From Bacteroidales bacterium (GTDB lineage: Bacteria; Bacteroidota; Bacteroidia; Bacteroidales; WCHB1-69), in the NCBI GenBank assembly GCA_012518765.1, contig JAAYRN010000179.1, positions 1 to 39,482 on the forward strand: DNA of 39,482 nt, written 5' to 3'. The position numbers and the translations under genes are program-made. Positions 31,083 to 39,482 of this stretch are shown here, piece by piece (position 1 is the stretch's first letter; the number at the start of each line of letters is the position of its first letter). The notes under the pieces are model-generated. The model was not told the DNA's origin, ran no database searches, and saw nothing but the letters and a program-made list of their open reading frames with translations.

Positions 31083-31101
31083 CCAAAAAAAATAAAGCAT
31101 T

Positions 31102-32205
31102 ATGAAACGAAACATTTATTTTATTTTAGCTTCTATTTTTATAGCAAGCATGGCATTTATCAGTTGCGATAAAGAGCCCGACAACGAAAATGGAGACGGT
31201 AACAATAACGACACCAATGGGACGCAAACAAGTGTTCATCACTATTTTACAGCAGCCAGTGATGGAAACATTATTTCACTAACGATTGATAGAAATAATT
31301 TCACTTACAGTTTCATAAACGAAACCACTAACGAATCAGGTAGTGGTACGTTAAAATTATCTTCCAATCCTAAATTAAGCGGTGTGTTTGAAACTACAAT
31401 TTCAGGAAAAACACACTACACTATTGAACTCCCAGGTGTAGCTGTAATTAGCTCTATCCCTCTGGGTAACACCCTTAATAAAATTTGCTTTGGAGTTTCA
31501 TCCGATATTCATGAACAAAACAACTATACCATGAGCGACTTTGTAGCTAAGTATTTGTTTCTCAACTTTGATGATTCAGAAAAAGACCCTAATACCTTCT
31601 TAGGTGGTTATGAAATTTTCGATAATGGAACCTACACATAGGAATTTGCTAATTCCGATTTTAACTCTGTTAATTTTGCAGGTATGGGTAGTGGAAGTAT
31701 CAGCTTCGTCGAAAGAAATAAATCCAGATTAGAATTTGTTGAATCTGATGGCTATTCTGCTATTGGAAGTATATACCCTGGAAAATTATTTGTAATGGAC
31801 AACGGTCCAGGTTGGGGCTTTTCTGTGGGTGTTGAATATCCTTCTGTAGCTGTTTCACAAAGTCAAATTGCAGGCACATATAAAATGCTTACAATAACTA
31901 CACATGCAGGGGTATCGGCAGGTTATTTTTCTGTTCCAGCAAGTGGAAAAGATGTTGTTTTTTATGAAAAATACAATGATGGAACTTTCTATGAATCTTC
32001 GCAAGAAGGAACAACAATAAATTCTTTTGAGAGAATTTCAAGTTTAAACAATATTTTCAAAGTAGTACTAACTATAGATGAAGATGGAACACCTTGGCAA
32101 ACATCAGCTTATTTGGTTTTATTGCCCAATGAAATGATGATATATTTTTCTACAGACCCCGATGGAAGCATAGGAGGATATGGTTTGGCTTTAAAAGTAG
32201 ATTAA
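31102..32205 (+). pseudogene. Lipoprotein gene interrupted by an in-frame amber codon
   Basis: A lipoprotein signal (MKRNIYFILASIFIASMAFISC) and an Asn/Asp/Gly-rich linker lead into beta-rich sequence. At codon 180 (31639-31641) a TAG interrupts the frame. The same frame then continues without a gap as EFANSDFNSVNFAG into a further 173 codons to TAA at 32203, so the full protein would have 367 positions. The text around the stop (NGTYT, stop, EFANSDF) suggests that a Tyr or similar codon mutated. The first part (179 residues) could still be made as a truncated lipoprotein. TAG terminates thiC and the AddB-like gene here, so general amber reassignment is unlikely. Family not recognised. The 3' end overlaps the convergent GT2 gene by four bases. 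Confidence 0.8.
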
Positions 32206-33209
32206 TTTTTTTTGCCACCAAAAAGAGATGTAATTATCCCTACCAAAGAGCCTATTCCATAGGATAGGTGTAGGGCGAAAAATGTAATTAGTAAGTATAG
32301 TATATTCCCTTTTTTCTGAATGGCTAAGGAAATGGAAACGTACGTTATTAATAGCAAATAGGCAAACAAACTCGCTATGGCTATGTATATAAATTTCAGG
32401 TTAATTATAGCCAGCAAAGCAGGTAAAATCAAAGATAACACAAAAATTAAAGGGACAAAATGCCTTATGGATAAGGTGTCAAATGCCTTTGTATACGATA
32501 GAGTAAGCACATTCCATTTCCCATTTTGGAAATTATTTTTCATAATGGCTTTCCAGGTTTCTCGGGCGTAATAGGTACAATAAATGTCGGGGATTAAAAA
32601 TATCTTGCCGCCTCCGCGTTTGATTCTTCGGTTCAATTCTATGTCTTGATTTCGAGTTAAACGTGTGTCGTACAAGCCAAAACGCTCAAACACATCTTTT
32701 TTATAGCAACCAAAAGGGACAGTATCAACTTCCATAATTTTATCTGTGCCTATGCGAAAATAAGAATTGCCCACTCCAAATTTATTGGCAAGTACCTCTT
32801 TGATAGCTAAGGTTTTTTTGTTTTTATGGAATACATCTGTATTCCATACACCACCTACATTATCAGCATTTAACTCCTTAAGATACCTTACTAAAGCAGG
32901 AAAATAATTCGGAGGATAGTCCGAATGAGCATCTATTCGAATAATAACTTCTCCTTTCGCTTCCTTGATTCCCTGATTCATAGCATAAGGAACGGTTTTA
33001 TGTGGATTAGATAAAAGTTTAATATAATTATGCTCTTTGGAGTAACTTAAAATAATATCTCTAGTTTTATCAGAACTCATCCCATCGACAAATAAAACCT
33101 CCATATTTTCTTTGGGATAATCGGATTGAATAATAGCTTCTAAGCAATTAGCTATGTATGTTTCTTCATTATATGTAGGACAAATTACAGTTATCATTGT
33201 ATATAGCAT
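32202..33209 (-). CDS. Glycosyltransferase family 2, ExoA-like, with membrane C-terminus
   Basis: The 335-residue enzyme has a GT-A fold catalytic domain: ITVICPTYNEETYIANCLEA at the N-terminus, the DG loop LFVDGMSSDKT, and IIRIDAHSDYPPNYF, where the usual DxD is replaced by the DAH form typical of ExoA-like transferases. C-terminal hydrophobic segments (about 250-330) anchor it in the inner membrane. The start at 33209 overlaps the upstream stop as TAATG and is kept here; an ATG four codons on (33197) is equally possible. It is the last gene of the minus-strand glycan cluster. Confidence 0.88.
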   Translation of the reverse strand: MLYTMITVICPTYNEETYIANCLEAIIQSDYPKENMEVLFVDGMSSDKTRDIILSYSKEHNYIKLLSNPHKTVPYAMNQGIKEAKGEVIIRIDAHSDYPPNYFPALVRYLKELNADNVGGVWNTDVFHKNKKTLAIKEVLANKFGVGNSYFRIGTDKIMEVDTVPFGCYKKDVFERFGLYDTRLTRNQDIELNRRIKRGGGKIFLIPDIYCTYYARETWKAIMKNNFQNGKWNVLTLSYTKAFDTLSIRHFVPLIFVLSLILPALLAIINLKFIYIAIASLFAYLLLITYVSISLAIQKKGNILYLLITFFALHLSYGIGSLVGIITSLFGGKKN

Positions 33210-34006
33210 TATTTAAACATTTGTATGATTATAGCCACTACACGCGATGCGTATAACAAAAAATTATAATTACGTATATCTTTTATGTAAACTTTCGTAT
33301 AAGAACAGAGTAATTTAAAAGTATTTATCATTTTCATGCTCATTGCTTTTTGCAATCGAGAGGCTGACTTTGGACGAATTCGGCGGTAATATGTTGTATT
33401 GACCAAATAAATTTTTTTAATCTTATCGGAAATACTAAACATAAACAAAGAATCTTCTCCTATGGCAAAACGCTCATCGAAACGCCTATGTTGAATAATC
33501 TCTTTACTGATTATTTTTGCACAACTCGATGAAAGGAAAGATCTTAATTTAAAAATATTCTGTGAAGATGTGTCTTTATTTTTAGTAAAACTTTGAGTTA
33601 TATAATCATCGCCCCCGTCTCCTAATTTTTCATAAAAAGTTTTCACATTAGAAACAGCAATTGAGTTTTCACTACTCATTTTCAATAAAATAGATAAATA
33701 ATTTGGGGCTATTATGTCGTCGTCGTCTACAAAAGCAATATAGTCTCCTTTGGCTGCTTCTATTCCCTTGTTTCTTGCATTTGACACTCCCGCTTGTTTA
33801 CTATAAATCAATTTAGTATGTATTGTTTCTTGTAAATTTTCTTGTATAAAAAGTTCTATTTCTTTTTGGTAAGGTTGTTGAATACCATTTAACACCAAAA
33901 TAATTTCAAATAAATCGTGCGATAAGTCTTGATTTTTCAAAGACAGTAAGCATTCATATATGTAGCTTTCAGGTTTATATGTAGGTACAACAACACTTAT
34001 TTGCAT
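33209..34006 (-). CDS. Glycosyltransferase family 2
   Basis: The 265-residue protein begins MQISVVVPTYKPESYIYECL and contains KQAGVSNARNKGIEAAKGDY followed by the metal-binding acidic run FVDDDDIIAPNYL, the hallmark of GT2 enzymes that use nucleotide-diphosphate sugars. The second half includes RRFDERFAIGEDSLFMF, with the ED-type catalytic base region. No membrane segment is certain. It lies 17 bases after the polymerase gene and overlaps the next gene by one base. Confidence 0.9.
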   Translation of the reverse strand: MQISVVVPTYKPESYIYECLLSLKNQDLSHDLFEIILVLNGIQQPYQKEIELFIQENLQETIHTKLIYSKQAGVSNARNKGIEAAKGDYIAFVDDDDIIAPNYLSILLKMSSENSIAVSNVKTFYEKLGDGGDDYITQSFTKNKDTSSQNIFKLRSFLSSSCAKIISKEIIQHRRFDERFAIGEDSLFMFSISDKIKKIYLVNTTYYRRIRPKSASRLQKAMSMKMINTFKLLCSYTKVYIKDIRNYNFLLYASRVVAIIIQMFK

Positions 34007-34023
34007 AATTGATAGTATTTTAA

Positions 34024-35154
34024 TTATTTATTTTCTTTATGATAGGGGCTGTGTTGATAGTTATAAGTGGTTCGTTCCTCAAAACTGGGATATTTTCCTT
34101 TTACAAAATAAGGTATGTAATTAGTATAAGGCACATACCTAAAATCGTCGAAAACTCGAGCTGTCGAAATTAATGATAATAACAACAAATATATTATATA
34201 CATGATACGGGATTTGTATTCAAAAATTGTTATAAGAGCGACTATTACAACCGTATAAAACACACAGAAATAATACAGCATTCTTCCAAAAATCTCTATG
34301 GTTATGGCTATTCTATAAAACAATAAATACATAATTGCTGCATTGAACAGTAGCACTCCATTTTTCAGTAACTCAATTCGTTTGCGGTAAAACATTAAAA
34401 GTCCAAAAAACAGAACATGTATAATGGTTCCCAATGAAAGAAACCTTCCCTCGTTGCTTATGGTGTAGGATTCTATTTTTCGAGATACATAAGGTACCCA
34501 GCCAAAAACCTTCGAAAGTATAGTCCAAAAAAACTCGGGAGTAGCAAATACGGTATAAACAAGTACAAATATGAGAATGTGAACTTTAGAAGGAACTCGT
34601 TTGGTAAAATAAAAATAAACGGGTAGCATAATAATGGCTGAAATATGAAACGTTATTGCAATTCCTACAAACAAGAAATACATCCAAAAATTTCGTTCTA
34701 ATAAGTATTTAATCCCTGTGGTACAAATAGCCACGGCTATTAGGTTTCGCATAGGATTATCGATAAATAAATACAAGCCATACCATGCCACAAAAAACAT
34801 TAAAGATATAAATATATAATCCTCAGAATATTTAATAAGTACATTTACCAATAAAATAAAAACAACAACTTTGGTGAATATGTAAAAATGCCAAAAATCA
34901 ACTTGCAGTAATTTGAAAGGATACATGTATACATAATAACCTGGTTCAACTTTACAGGTTGAAAATAAGGCATATATATCTATTTCATTGTACATAATTT
35001 CATAGCTTCTCCAATCGGAGCCGGGCATGTAACTAAAACACAAAAACACACAAAGATAGGCAAGCATGATAAAAAGCCATGTTTTATTGTCTTTCAGTTG
35101 CTTACTGATTCCCGATATAAAACACAATAATATGGTTATGAAATAAATTGCCAT
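34024..35154 (-). CDS. EpsG/Wzy-like polysaccharide polymerase
   Basis: The 376-residue protein is almost entirely hydrophobic, with about ten membrane helices, and resembles the EpsG family of putative oligosaccharide-repeat polymerases. Recognisable elements are SYMPGSDWRSYEIMYNEI near the N-terminus and IDNPMRNLIAVAICTTGIKY with the Arg typical of this family, and FHISAIIMLPVYF. In a Wzx/Wzy-type pathway it would join repeat units in the periplasm. No flippase (Wzx) is in the window. It is placed 7 bases behind the GT4 gene. Confidence 0.85.
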   Translation of the reverse strand: MAIYFITILLCFISGISKQLKDNKTWLFIMLAYLCVFLCFSYMPGSDWRSYEIMYNEIDIYALFSTCKVEPGYYVYMYPFKLLQVDFWHFYIFTKVVVFILLVNVLIKYSEDYIFISLMFFVAWYGLYLFIDNPMRNLIAVAICTTGIKYLLERNFWMYFLFVGIAITFHISAIIMLPVYFYFTKRVPSKVHILIFVLVYTVFATPEFFWTILSKVFGWVPYVSRKIESYTISNEGRFLSLGTIIHVLFFGLLMFYRKRIELLKNGVLLFNAAIMYLLFYRIAITIEIFGRMLYYFCVFYTVVIVALITIFEYKSRIMYIIYLLLLSLISTARVFDDFRYVPYTNYIPYFVKGKYPSFEERTTYNYQHSPYHKENK

Positions 35155-35161
35155 TCTTTTG

Positions 35162-36376
35162 TTAAAACTGATTGTATATGTTAACGACCTCTTTTGCTGT
35201 ATATTCTTGTTTTATAGGAGGAACAATGGACAAGTTCCCGTTTTTAAAATCATTGTAAATAAGGTTTAATGTTGCTTTGATTGCCTCTACTTGAGTACAA
35301 TCGGCAAAATATCGGATATGTCCTTCTTGATATAAATCGTGTAATACGCCTACCGCTGGACTAATAGCAAATATTTGTTTTCTACATTGCATATAATCAC
35401 TTACTTTGGTTGGTAAAAATATTCCTTCCTGACAAGGAGCTTCTATAATCACACTCACATCGTAGGTTTTAACTATTTCTAAACTTTTCGTATACTCGAC
35501 AGCAGGTAAGTGTTTTATCTTTTCTTTTAACTCATATTTTTCCAATAATTTCGTAAAGTTTTCGGGCAAAACACCCATAAAGGCAACTTCCATATCTAAA
35601 TCTTGATGCTCGCTATAGAAAAGATGTAAAGCATGTAAAAACGGCTCTGGATTGCGTGGATGAGATACATTTCCTGTGTGTATAAGTTTCAGTTTATCAT
35701 TATTTTGTTCTGTTTTTGAACAAGTATCTAACAAAGCAACATGAGGGATGATACGTGTTTTTTCTATAGTTACTTTTAAGTATTTCAACATATAATCTCT
35801 CAAGCGATTTGAAGGAAACACATGTATATCGGGATAGGTATTCATAATGGGTATCAATCGTTTACTTCCCCAAAAAACCTCTGCATCTACTCCCTTTCCG
35901 TAAGGTTCAGGATATTTTTCAGTGGGATATGGATCGTTCCATGTAGCAATCCATTTTAATCCGTGTTTTTTCTTTATATAATAGCCTATTAATTCAGCGG
36001 GAGCATTTTTGGTTAATATATAATCGTAAGATTCTTGTTTTACTAATCGTTTGGCTTTTTTGAGGGCTAAGTATGCCCAATGAGCTCCTTTAAATACAAC
36101 ACCAAAAGTAAAAAATGTAAGTATATGATAAAAAATAGTTTTGATTGTCAATTTATTATCCACTCCTACTACAGTCAAACTGTGAAGAGATATTCCAAAC
36201 TCATCCATTTGCTGATAAGGATAGTTTGCCCATTTCATATCCTTTGAAATAACATCTATTTGATAACCCTCCTCTGTCAAGGCTTTCAGAAGTTTAACAT
36301 TTACAATGGATTCGGCTCCCATAATGGGAAAAGAAGCCGGAGCGATAAATAATATTTTTTTACTTTTATGTTCCAT
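35162..36376 (-). CDS. Glycosyltransferase, GT4-like
   Basis: The 404-residue GT-B fold enzyme starts KKILFIAPASFPIMGAESIV, has an N-terminal acceptor domain with KWIATWNDPYPTEKYPEPYG, the inter-domain LKLIHTGNVSHPRNPEPFLH, and in the donor half a DVSVIIEAPCQEGIFLPTKV stretch followed by SDYMQCRKQIFAIS, corresponding to the E-x7-E region of retaining GT4 transferases in modified form. The donor sugar cannot be read from sequence. It lies 9 bases behind wecB. Confidence 0.88.
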   Translation of the reverse strand: MEHKSKKILFIAPASFPIMGAESIVNVKLLKALTEEGYQIDVISKDMKWANYPYQQMDEFGISLHSLTVVGVDNKLTIKTIFYHILTFFTFGVVFKGAHWAYLALKKAKRLVKQESYDYILTKNAPAELIGYYIKKKHGLKWIATWNDPYPTEKYPEPYGKGVDAEVFWGSKRLIPIMNTYPDIHVFPSNRLRDYMLKYLKVTIEKTRIIPHVALLDTCSKTEQNNDKLKLIHTGNVSHPRNPEPFLHALHLFYSEHQDLDMEVAFMGVLPENFTKLLEKYELKEKIKHLPAVEYTKSLEIVKTYDVSVIIEAPCQEGIFLPTKVSDYMQCRKQIFAISPAVGVLHDLYQEGHIRYFADCTQVEAIKATLNLIYNDFKNGNLSIVPPIKQEYTAKEVVNIYNQF

Positions 36377-36385
36377 GTAGAGGTT

Positions 36386-37540
36386 TTATTGTATTTCCAA
36401 CAGTGCTTTTACAATTCGTTTACAAGCCTTTCCATCTCCATAAGGATTGATAGCTTGGCTCATTTTATTGTATAATAATTTGTTATCTAATAGCTCTGAA
36501 ACTTCATTTACAATTGTATCGTAGCAGGTTCCAACCAATTTAACCGTTCCTGCTTCTACGGCTTCGGGGCGTTCTGTTACATCTCGCATCACCAAAACAG
36601 GTTTTCCCAAACTGGGTGCTTCTTCCTGTATGCCACCACTATCTGTTAGTATCAAGGTGCTTTTTTCCATTAAATACACAAAGCTCAAATACTCCAAAGG
36701 TTCGATAAAAAACATATTGGGAATAACGGCTTCGCCAAATATTTCATTAATAGGCTGTCTAACATTGGGGTTGAGGTGCATGGGATATATAAAATCTATG
36801 TCGGGATAAGAAGTTGTCAGGGTTTTTATGGCTTTACAAATGTGAATAAATCCATCACCAAAATTTTCTCTCCTATGCCCTGTTATCAAAACCATTTTTT
36901 TCCCTTGCTCCAAACGACTTGTATCGTAACCTTTAGTTTTCAATGTCTGATGAATTTCAGCCTGAATTTCTGTTTGTTTTTTTATCTTATCAACTACCCT
37001 ATACAAAGCATCAATGACCGTATTTCCTGTTTGAACGATTTGATTTTCAGGAACTTTTTCTTCTATTAAATTTTGTTTACTCAAGGCTGTGGGTGCAAAA
37101 TGATAGGTTGCTATTTTGGAAGTTATTTGACGATTCATTTCTTCGGGATAAGGGCTATATATGTCGTAGGTTCTCAAACCTGCTTCTATATGTCCTACAG
37201 GTATTTGCATATAAAACGATGCCAATGCTGCAGCAGTCGATGTGGTAGTATCGCCGTGTACAAGCACCATATCAGGGTGATTTTGTTGCAAAACACCTTT
37301 CAAACCGTTTAAAATAAGGGTAGTAATATCGTACAAATCTTGACCTCGTTTCATAATATTTAAATCAAAATCTGGTTCAACATCAAATATTTTCAATACT
37401 TGATCTAACATTTCGCGGTGTTGTCCTGTTACGCAAACCATGGTTTGAAATTTATCGGGGTGTAGTTGTAATTCTTTTACCAACGGTGCCATTCTAATGG
37501 CTTCAGGACGTGTTCCAAATACAAGTAATATTTTTTTCAT
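36386..37540 (-). CDS. wecB: UDP-N-acetylglucosamine 2-epimerase (non-hydrolysing)
   Basis: WecB interconverts UDP-GlcNAc and UDP-ManNAc in the cytosol, feeding glycan synthesis. The 384-residue product has the normal size and family residues: FGTRPEAIRMAPL (8-20), Asp97 in VHGDTTT, Glu119 in GHIEAGLRT, the YPEEMNR motif (131-137), His222 in TGHRREN and the C-terminal TDSGGIQEEAPSLGKPVLV. Overlap of four bases with the licD-type gene and 9-base spacing to the GT4 gene place it inside the operon. The dehydrogenase WecC is not present, so ManNAc, rather than ManNAcA, or another epimerised sugar may be used. Confidence 0.96.
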   Translation of the reverse strand: MKKILLVFGTRPEAIRMAPLVKELQLHPDKFQTMVCVTGQHREMLDQVLKIFDVEPDFDLNIMKRGQDLYDITTLILNGLKGVLQQNHPDMVLVHGDTTTSTAAALASFYMQIPVGHIEAGLRTYDIYSPYPEEMNRQITSKIATYHFAPTALSKQNLIEEKVPENQIVQTGNTVIDALYRVVDKIKKQTEIQAEIHQTLKTKGYDTSRLEQGKKMVLITGHRRENFGDGFIHICKAIKTLTTSYPDIDFIYPMHLNPNVRQPINEIFGEAVIPNMFFIEPLEYLSFVYLMEKSTLILTDSGGIQEEAPSLGKPVLVMRDVTERPEAVEAGTVKLVGTCYDTIVNEVSELLDNKLLYNKMSQAINPYGDGKACKRIVKALLEIQ

Positions 37541-38340
37541 TCTATATAAAATTCAACTTTATTAATATGATTTTTAACTGTGTTCAAATCGGGCAATTGC
37601 ATATAATCTCCGTAAATTCTGCGTAAAAAAGAATCGTAATCGTGAGGTGCAGGAAATTTTTCTCCTTCAAAATCAAGTTCCAACAACGGAAAAATTTCTT
37701 CTTTTATACGGTATTTTAAAAATCCAGAACCATACGTATGGTATAAATGCTTACTTCCAATCATCTTTGCAAATAATCTAAAACATCTAAATACAATGTT
37801 ATACACAATCCATCGTACAAAATTAGCAAAACAAGTTTTTAGTTTATATTTATCAGTTTTAAACACACTGAAATAATACACTACCACTTGAAATTTCCTC
37901 CCCAAAACAGCCAATTTTTCTACAGAAGGCTCTAAGAGAAAAATATCTATATACAAACCTTTGTATGTATAATGGGTGTCTAATTTGTCATTATTTTCCG
38001 AAATACAAGAATGAACATCCCTTACTTTTGCGTAAGGAGCCATATAGTTTCTATCTGTTTTATTGGTTTGCAATACAAAGTCTTGGCTACATTCTCTTGG
38101 AAATATGTTGATAAATCGCTTAAAATCAGGACGAAGCATTTGTATGTCCAAATCGTCATCCCAAGGGATAAAACCCTGATGCCTAACCGCTCCTATCAAG
38201 GTGCCGCTGTCTAACCAATAGGGTATATTATATTTTTTACATACTCTATCTACCTCTTTCAATATTTCTAACATACGAAGTTGTGTTTTTCGCAATGTTG
38301 TTCCCTCTGCATTAAATGTATGTATGTTGTTTCCCTCCAT
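37537..38340 (-). CDS. LicD family phospho-transferase
   Basis: The 267-residue protein has the LicD/fukutin nucleotidyltransferase-fold signature at residues 43-66: LDSGTLIGAVRHQGF followed by IPWDDDLDI with the metal-binding acidic residues. LicD enzymes transfer phosphocholine or related groups from CDP donors onto surface glycans; fukutin-type relatives transfer ribitol phosphate. The substrate here is not determined. It sits 1 base after the opine dehydrogenase-like gene and overlaps wecB by four bases, so the three are tightly coupled. The C-terminal part ends in FLRRIYGDYMQLP, a usual LicD feature. Confidence 0.92.
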   Translation of the reverse strand: MEGNNIHTFNAEGTTLRKTQLRMLEILKEVDRVCKKYNIPYWLDSGTLIGAVRHQGFIPWDDDLDIQMLRPDFKRFINIFPRECSQDFVLQTNKTDRNYMAPYAKVRDVHSCISENNDKLDTHYTYKGLYIDIFLLEPSVEKLAVLGRKFQVVVYYFSVFKTDKYKLKTCFANFVRWIVYNIVFRCFRLFAKMIGSKHLYHTYGSGFLKYRIKEEIFPLLELDFEGEKFPAPHDYDSFLRRIYGDYMQLPDLNTVKNHINKVEFYIE

Positions 38341-38341
38341 T

Positions 38342-39457
38342 TTATGTATGAATTATGTTTGAAAATTCATCGCGACTTACATAAGCTGTTGATTGTATAT
38401 CTTTCCCTATCAGCAAGCTGTTTTTTAAATACTCTTTATTCATCATGCGTTGTCCCCACAATAAAATTTTATCTATCGTTGGGGTAGCAACTCCTACATT
38501 TTCGGCTATGGATTTTAAAATTACTAAACCATAGGGAAAATCCTCGGTAAAATAACGATTATTAAAATCGGGTATAAATGTATTATCTTTTTGTATCATA
38601 GGAGCTTTTAATCCTTTAAACGCCTTGATTGAGCGTATTTTTCGAGTTAGCGAAGGCGGATCAAAACTTTCGTAATACTCCAAAATAGGAGGAATAATAT
38701 GGTTTCTAATAGGTAGTTTCTCAACTATTTGCTGAAATTCATTGTCGCATTGTATGAGCAAATCCGAGGATTCATCGTCCCATTCTTCGTAAAACAAAAA
38801 ATGTTTTGTATAGGTTTGCTTACGGTCGTAATCTTTAAACAAACTATACAATCTGGCTGGGTGTAAAATGGGGTTACTATTAGATAAAGTTACTTCCCAA
38901 AAATTTCTATATTTCTCTATAGGAGTTTGAAACGCAGACTCTAACAATGTTAAAAACTCTGTTTCTTGATTTATATTTTTCGTGGCTAATTGTAATTTAT
39001 TTTTATAGCCCAACAAAAAAGCCGATTTCCCATACTCATTCACACGAGCGATAAAAGGCACTCGTAAAAAACCAAACAAGCCCACATTTGACGGAAGAAT
39101 TTTAAAGGCTTGTAGAAAAAAACCCGTACTCGAGACTACGGTTCCCACACGGTGTGAGGAAGTTAAATAAGGTTTGATTTTTGTCAATGTTTCTTCCATC
39201 ATAAAACCGGGCAAACAAAACAATACTACATCGCTTTGGGGTATTACATCCTGAGGGTCAGAAGATATTTTATGTAATGTTGCTTTTATAGTCTTGTTAT
39301 TACAATCTAAAACTTGTATTTCTTTGTTCCACAGTTCAGGCTTCCCAGTTAATACATTAACCTCATACTGTTGATTTTCGCCAACAATTCCAGCGATTGT
39401 ATGTCCCAATCCACCTCCTCCGCAAATACAAAGACGCATTTTTTTATTTTCCATCAT
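38342..39457 (-). CDS. Octopine/nopaline (opine) dehydrogenase-like protein
   Basis: The 371-residue protein has an N-terminal Rossmann fold with the glycine loop CICGGGGLGHTIAG (residues 10-23) and a C-terminal helical domain. It carries NSNPILHPARLY (193-204), matching the catalytic histidine region of opine dehydrogenases (His199), and a late FPYGLVILKSIAENVGV segment. Such enzymes reductively couple a keto acid to an amino acid. Position as the first visible gene of a glycan operon, 1 base before licD, suggests that it makes an opine-type decoration or a related metabolite. Start taken at 39457; internal ATGs two or seven codons on are possible. The operon may begin outside the window. 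Confidence 0.88.
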   Translation of the reverse strand: MMENKKMRLCICGGGGLGHTIAGIVGENQQYEVNVLTGKPELWNKEIQVLDCNNKTIKATLHKISSDPQDVIPQSDVVLFCLPGFMMEETLTKIKPYLTSSHRVGTVVSSTGFFLQAFKILPSNVGLFGFLRVPFIARVNEYGKSAFLLGYKNKLQLATKNINQETEFLTLLESAFQTPIEKYRNFWEVTLSNSNPILHPARLYSLFKDYDRKQTYTKHFLFYEEWDDESSDLLIQCDNEFQQIVEKLPIRNHIIPPILEYYESFDPPSLTRKIRSIKAFKGLKAPMIQKDNTFIPDFNNRYFTEDFPYGLVILKSIAENVGVATPTIDKILLWGQRMMNKEYLKNSLLIGKDIQSTAYVSRDEFSNIIHT

Positions 39458-39482
39458 TTATTTTATTGTAATTTTTTAAATG

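Noticed and set aside
31639..31641. Genome-wide reassignment of TAG to an amino acid
   Set aside because: TAG is the natural stop of thiC (524) and of the AddB-like gene (23465), whose C-termini end where the families end.
1..39482. CRISPR arrays, tRNA or rRNA genes, prophage or toxin-antitoxin modules
   Set aside because: No regularly spaced repeats, cloverleaf signatures, rRNA motifs or recognisable module genes were found on reading both strands.

Overview
The window is AT-rich (by eye about two thirds A+T), gene-dense DNA from a member of the Bacteroidota, most likely Bacteroidales or a close relative. The evidence is a PorQ-type component of the type IX secretion system, DUF4290, a carboxynorspermidine dehydrogenase, pyruvate phosphate dikinase, a DPP5-like S9 peptidase, lipoproteins with short signal peptides, and many -7 boxes of the form TAnnTTTG. 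Shine-Dalgarno sequences are mostly absent. No tRNA, rRNA, CRISPR array or intact mobile element was found.

Layout. 1-345 holds the decayed C-terminal end of an IS5-type transposase. 524-2245 (-) is a solitary thiC. 2404-9382 (+) carries a DUF2156/GNAT pair, rpsT, an unrecognised gene, an outer-membrane barrel gene and pheT. 9477-10755 (-) is an unrecognised lipoprotein/barrel pair, followed by about 600 bp without a gene. 11371-16562 (+) has the C-terminal half of a split transketolase, a small secreted or membrane protein, rsmE and ppdK. 16852-18713 (+) is a translationally coupled pair of lipoproteins of accessory character. 18787-21637 (-) has a DUF7935-like protein, porQ and carboxynorspermidine dehydrogenase. 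21846-23461 (+) has a DUF4290 protein and trxB.

23465-30747 (-) reads, in transcription order, as a phosphoglycosyl transferase, a PglE-like aminotransferase, an IspD/TarI-like cytidylyltransferase, a DPP5-like peptidase and an AddB-like nuclease. 32202-39457 (-) is a second surface-polysaccharide cluster: opine dehydrogenase-like, LicD, wecB, GT4, EpsG/Wzy-like polymerase and two GT2 genes. Between these two clusters, on the + strand, is a lipoprotein gene interrupted by an in-frame amber codon. It is preceded by a well-formed promoter and a leader with several mutually exclusive inverted repeats.

How it fits together. The two minus-strand clusters plausibly make one surface glycan: the PglC-type enzyme primes the lipid carrier, the aminotransferase and WecB supply amino sugars, the glycosyltransferases and EpsG-like protein assemble and polymerise, and LicD, the cytidylyltransferase and the opine dehydrogenase-like enzyme could supply unusual decorations. 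The most interesting spots are this decoration set, the amber-interrupted lipoprotein with its structured leader, the inverted repeats around the glycan promoter, the palindrome containing two opposed promoters at 21651-21671, and the free-standing S8-propeptide-like lipoprotein. All functional statements come from reading the sequence and from family knowledge; no searches were run.
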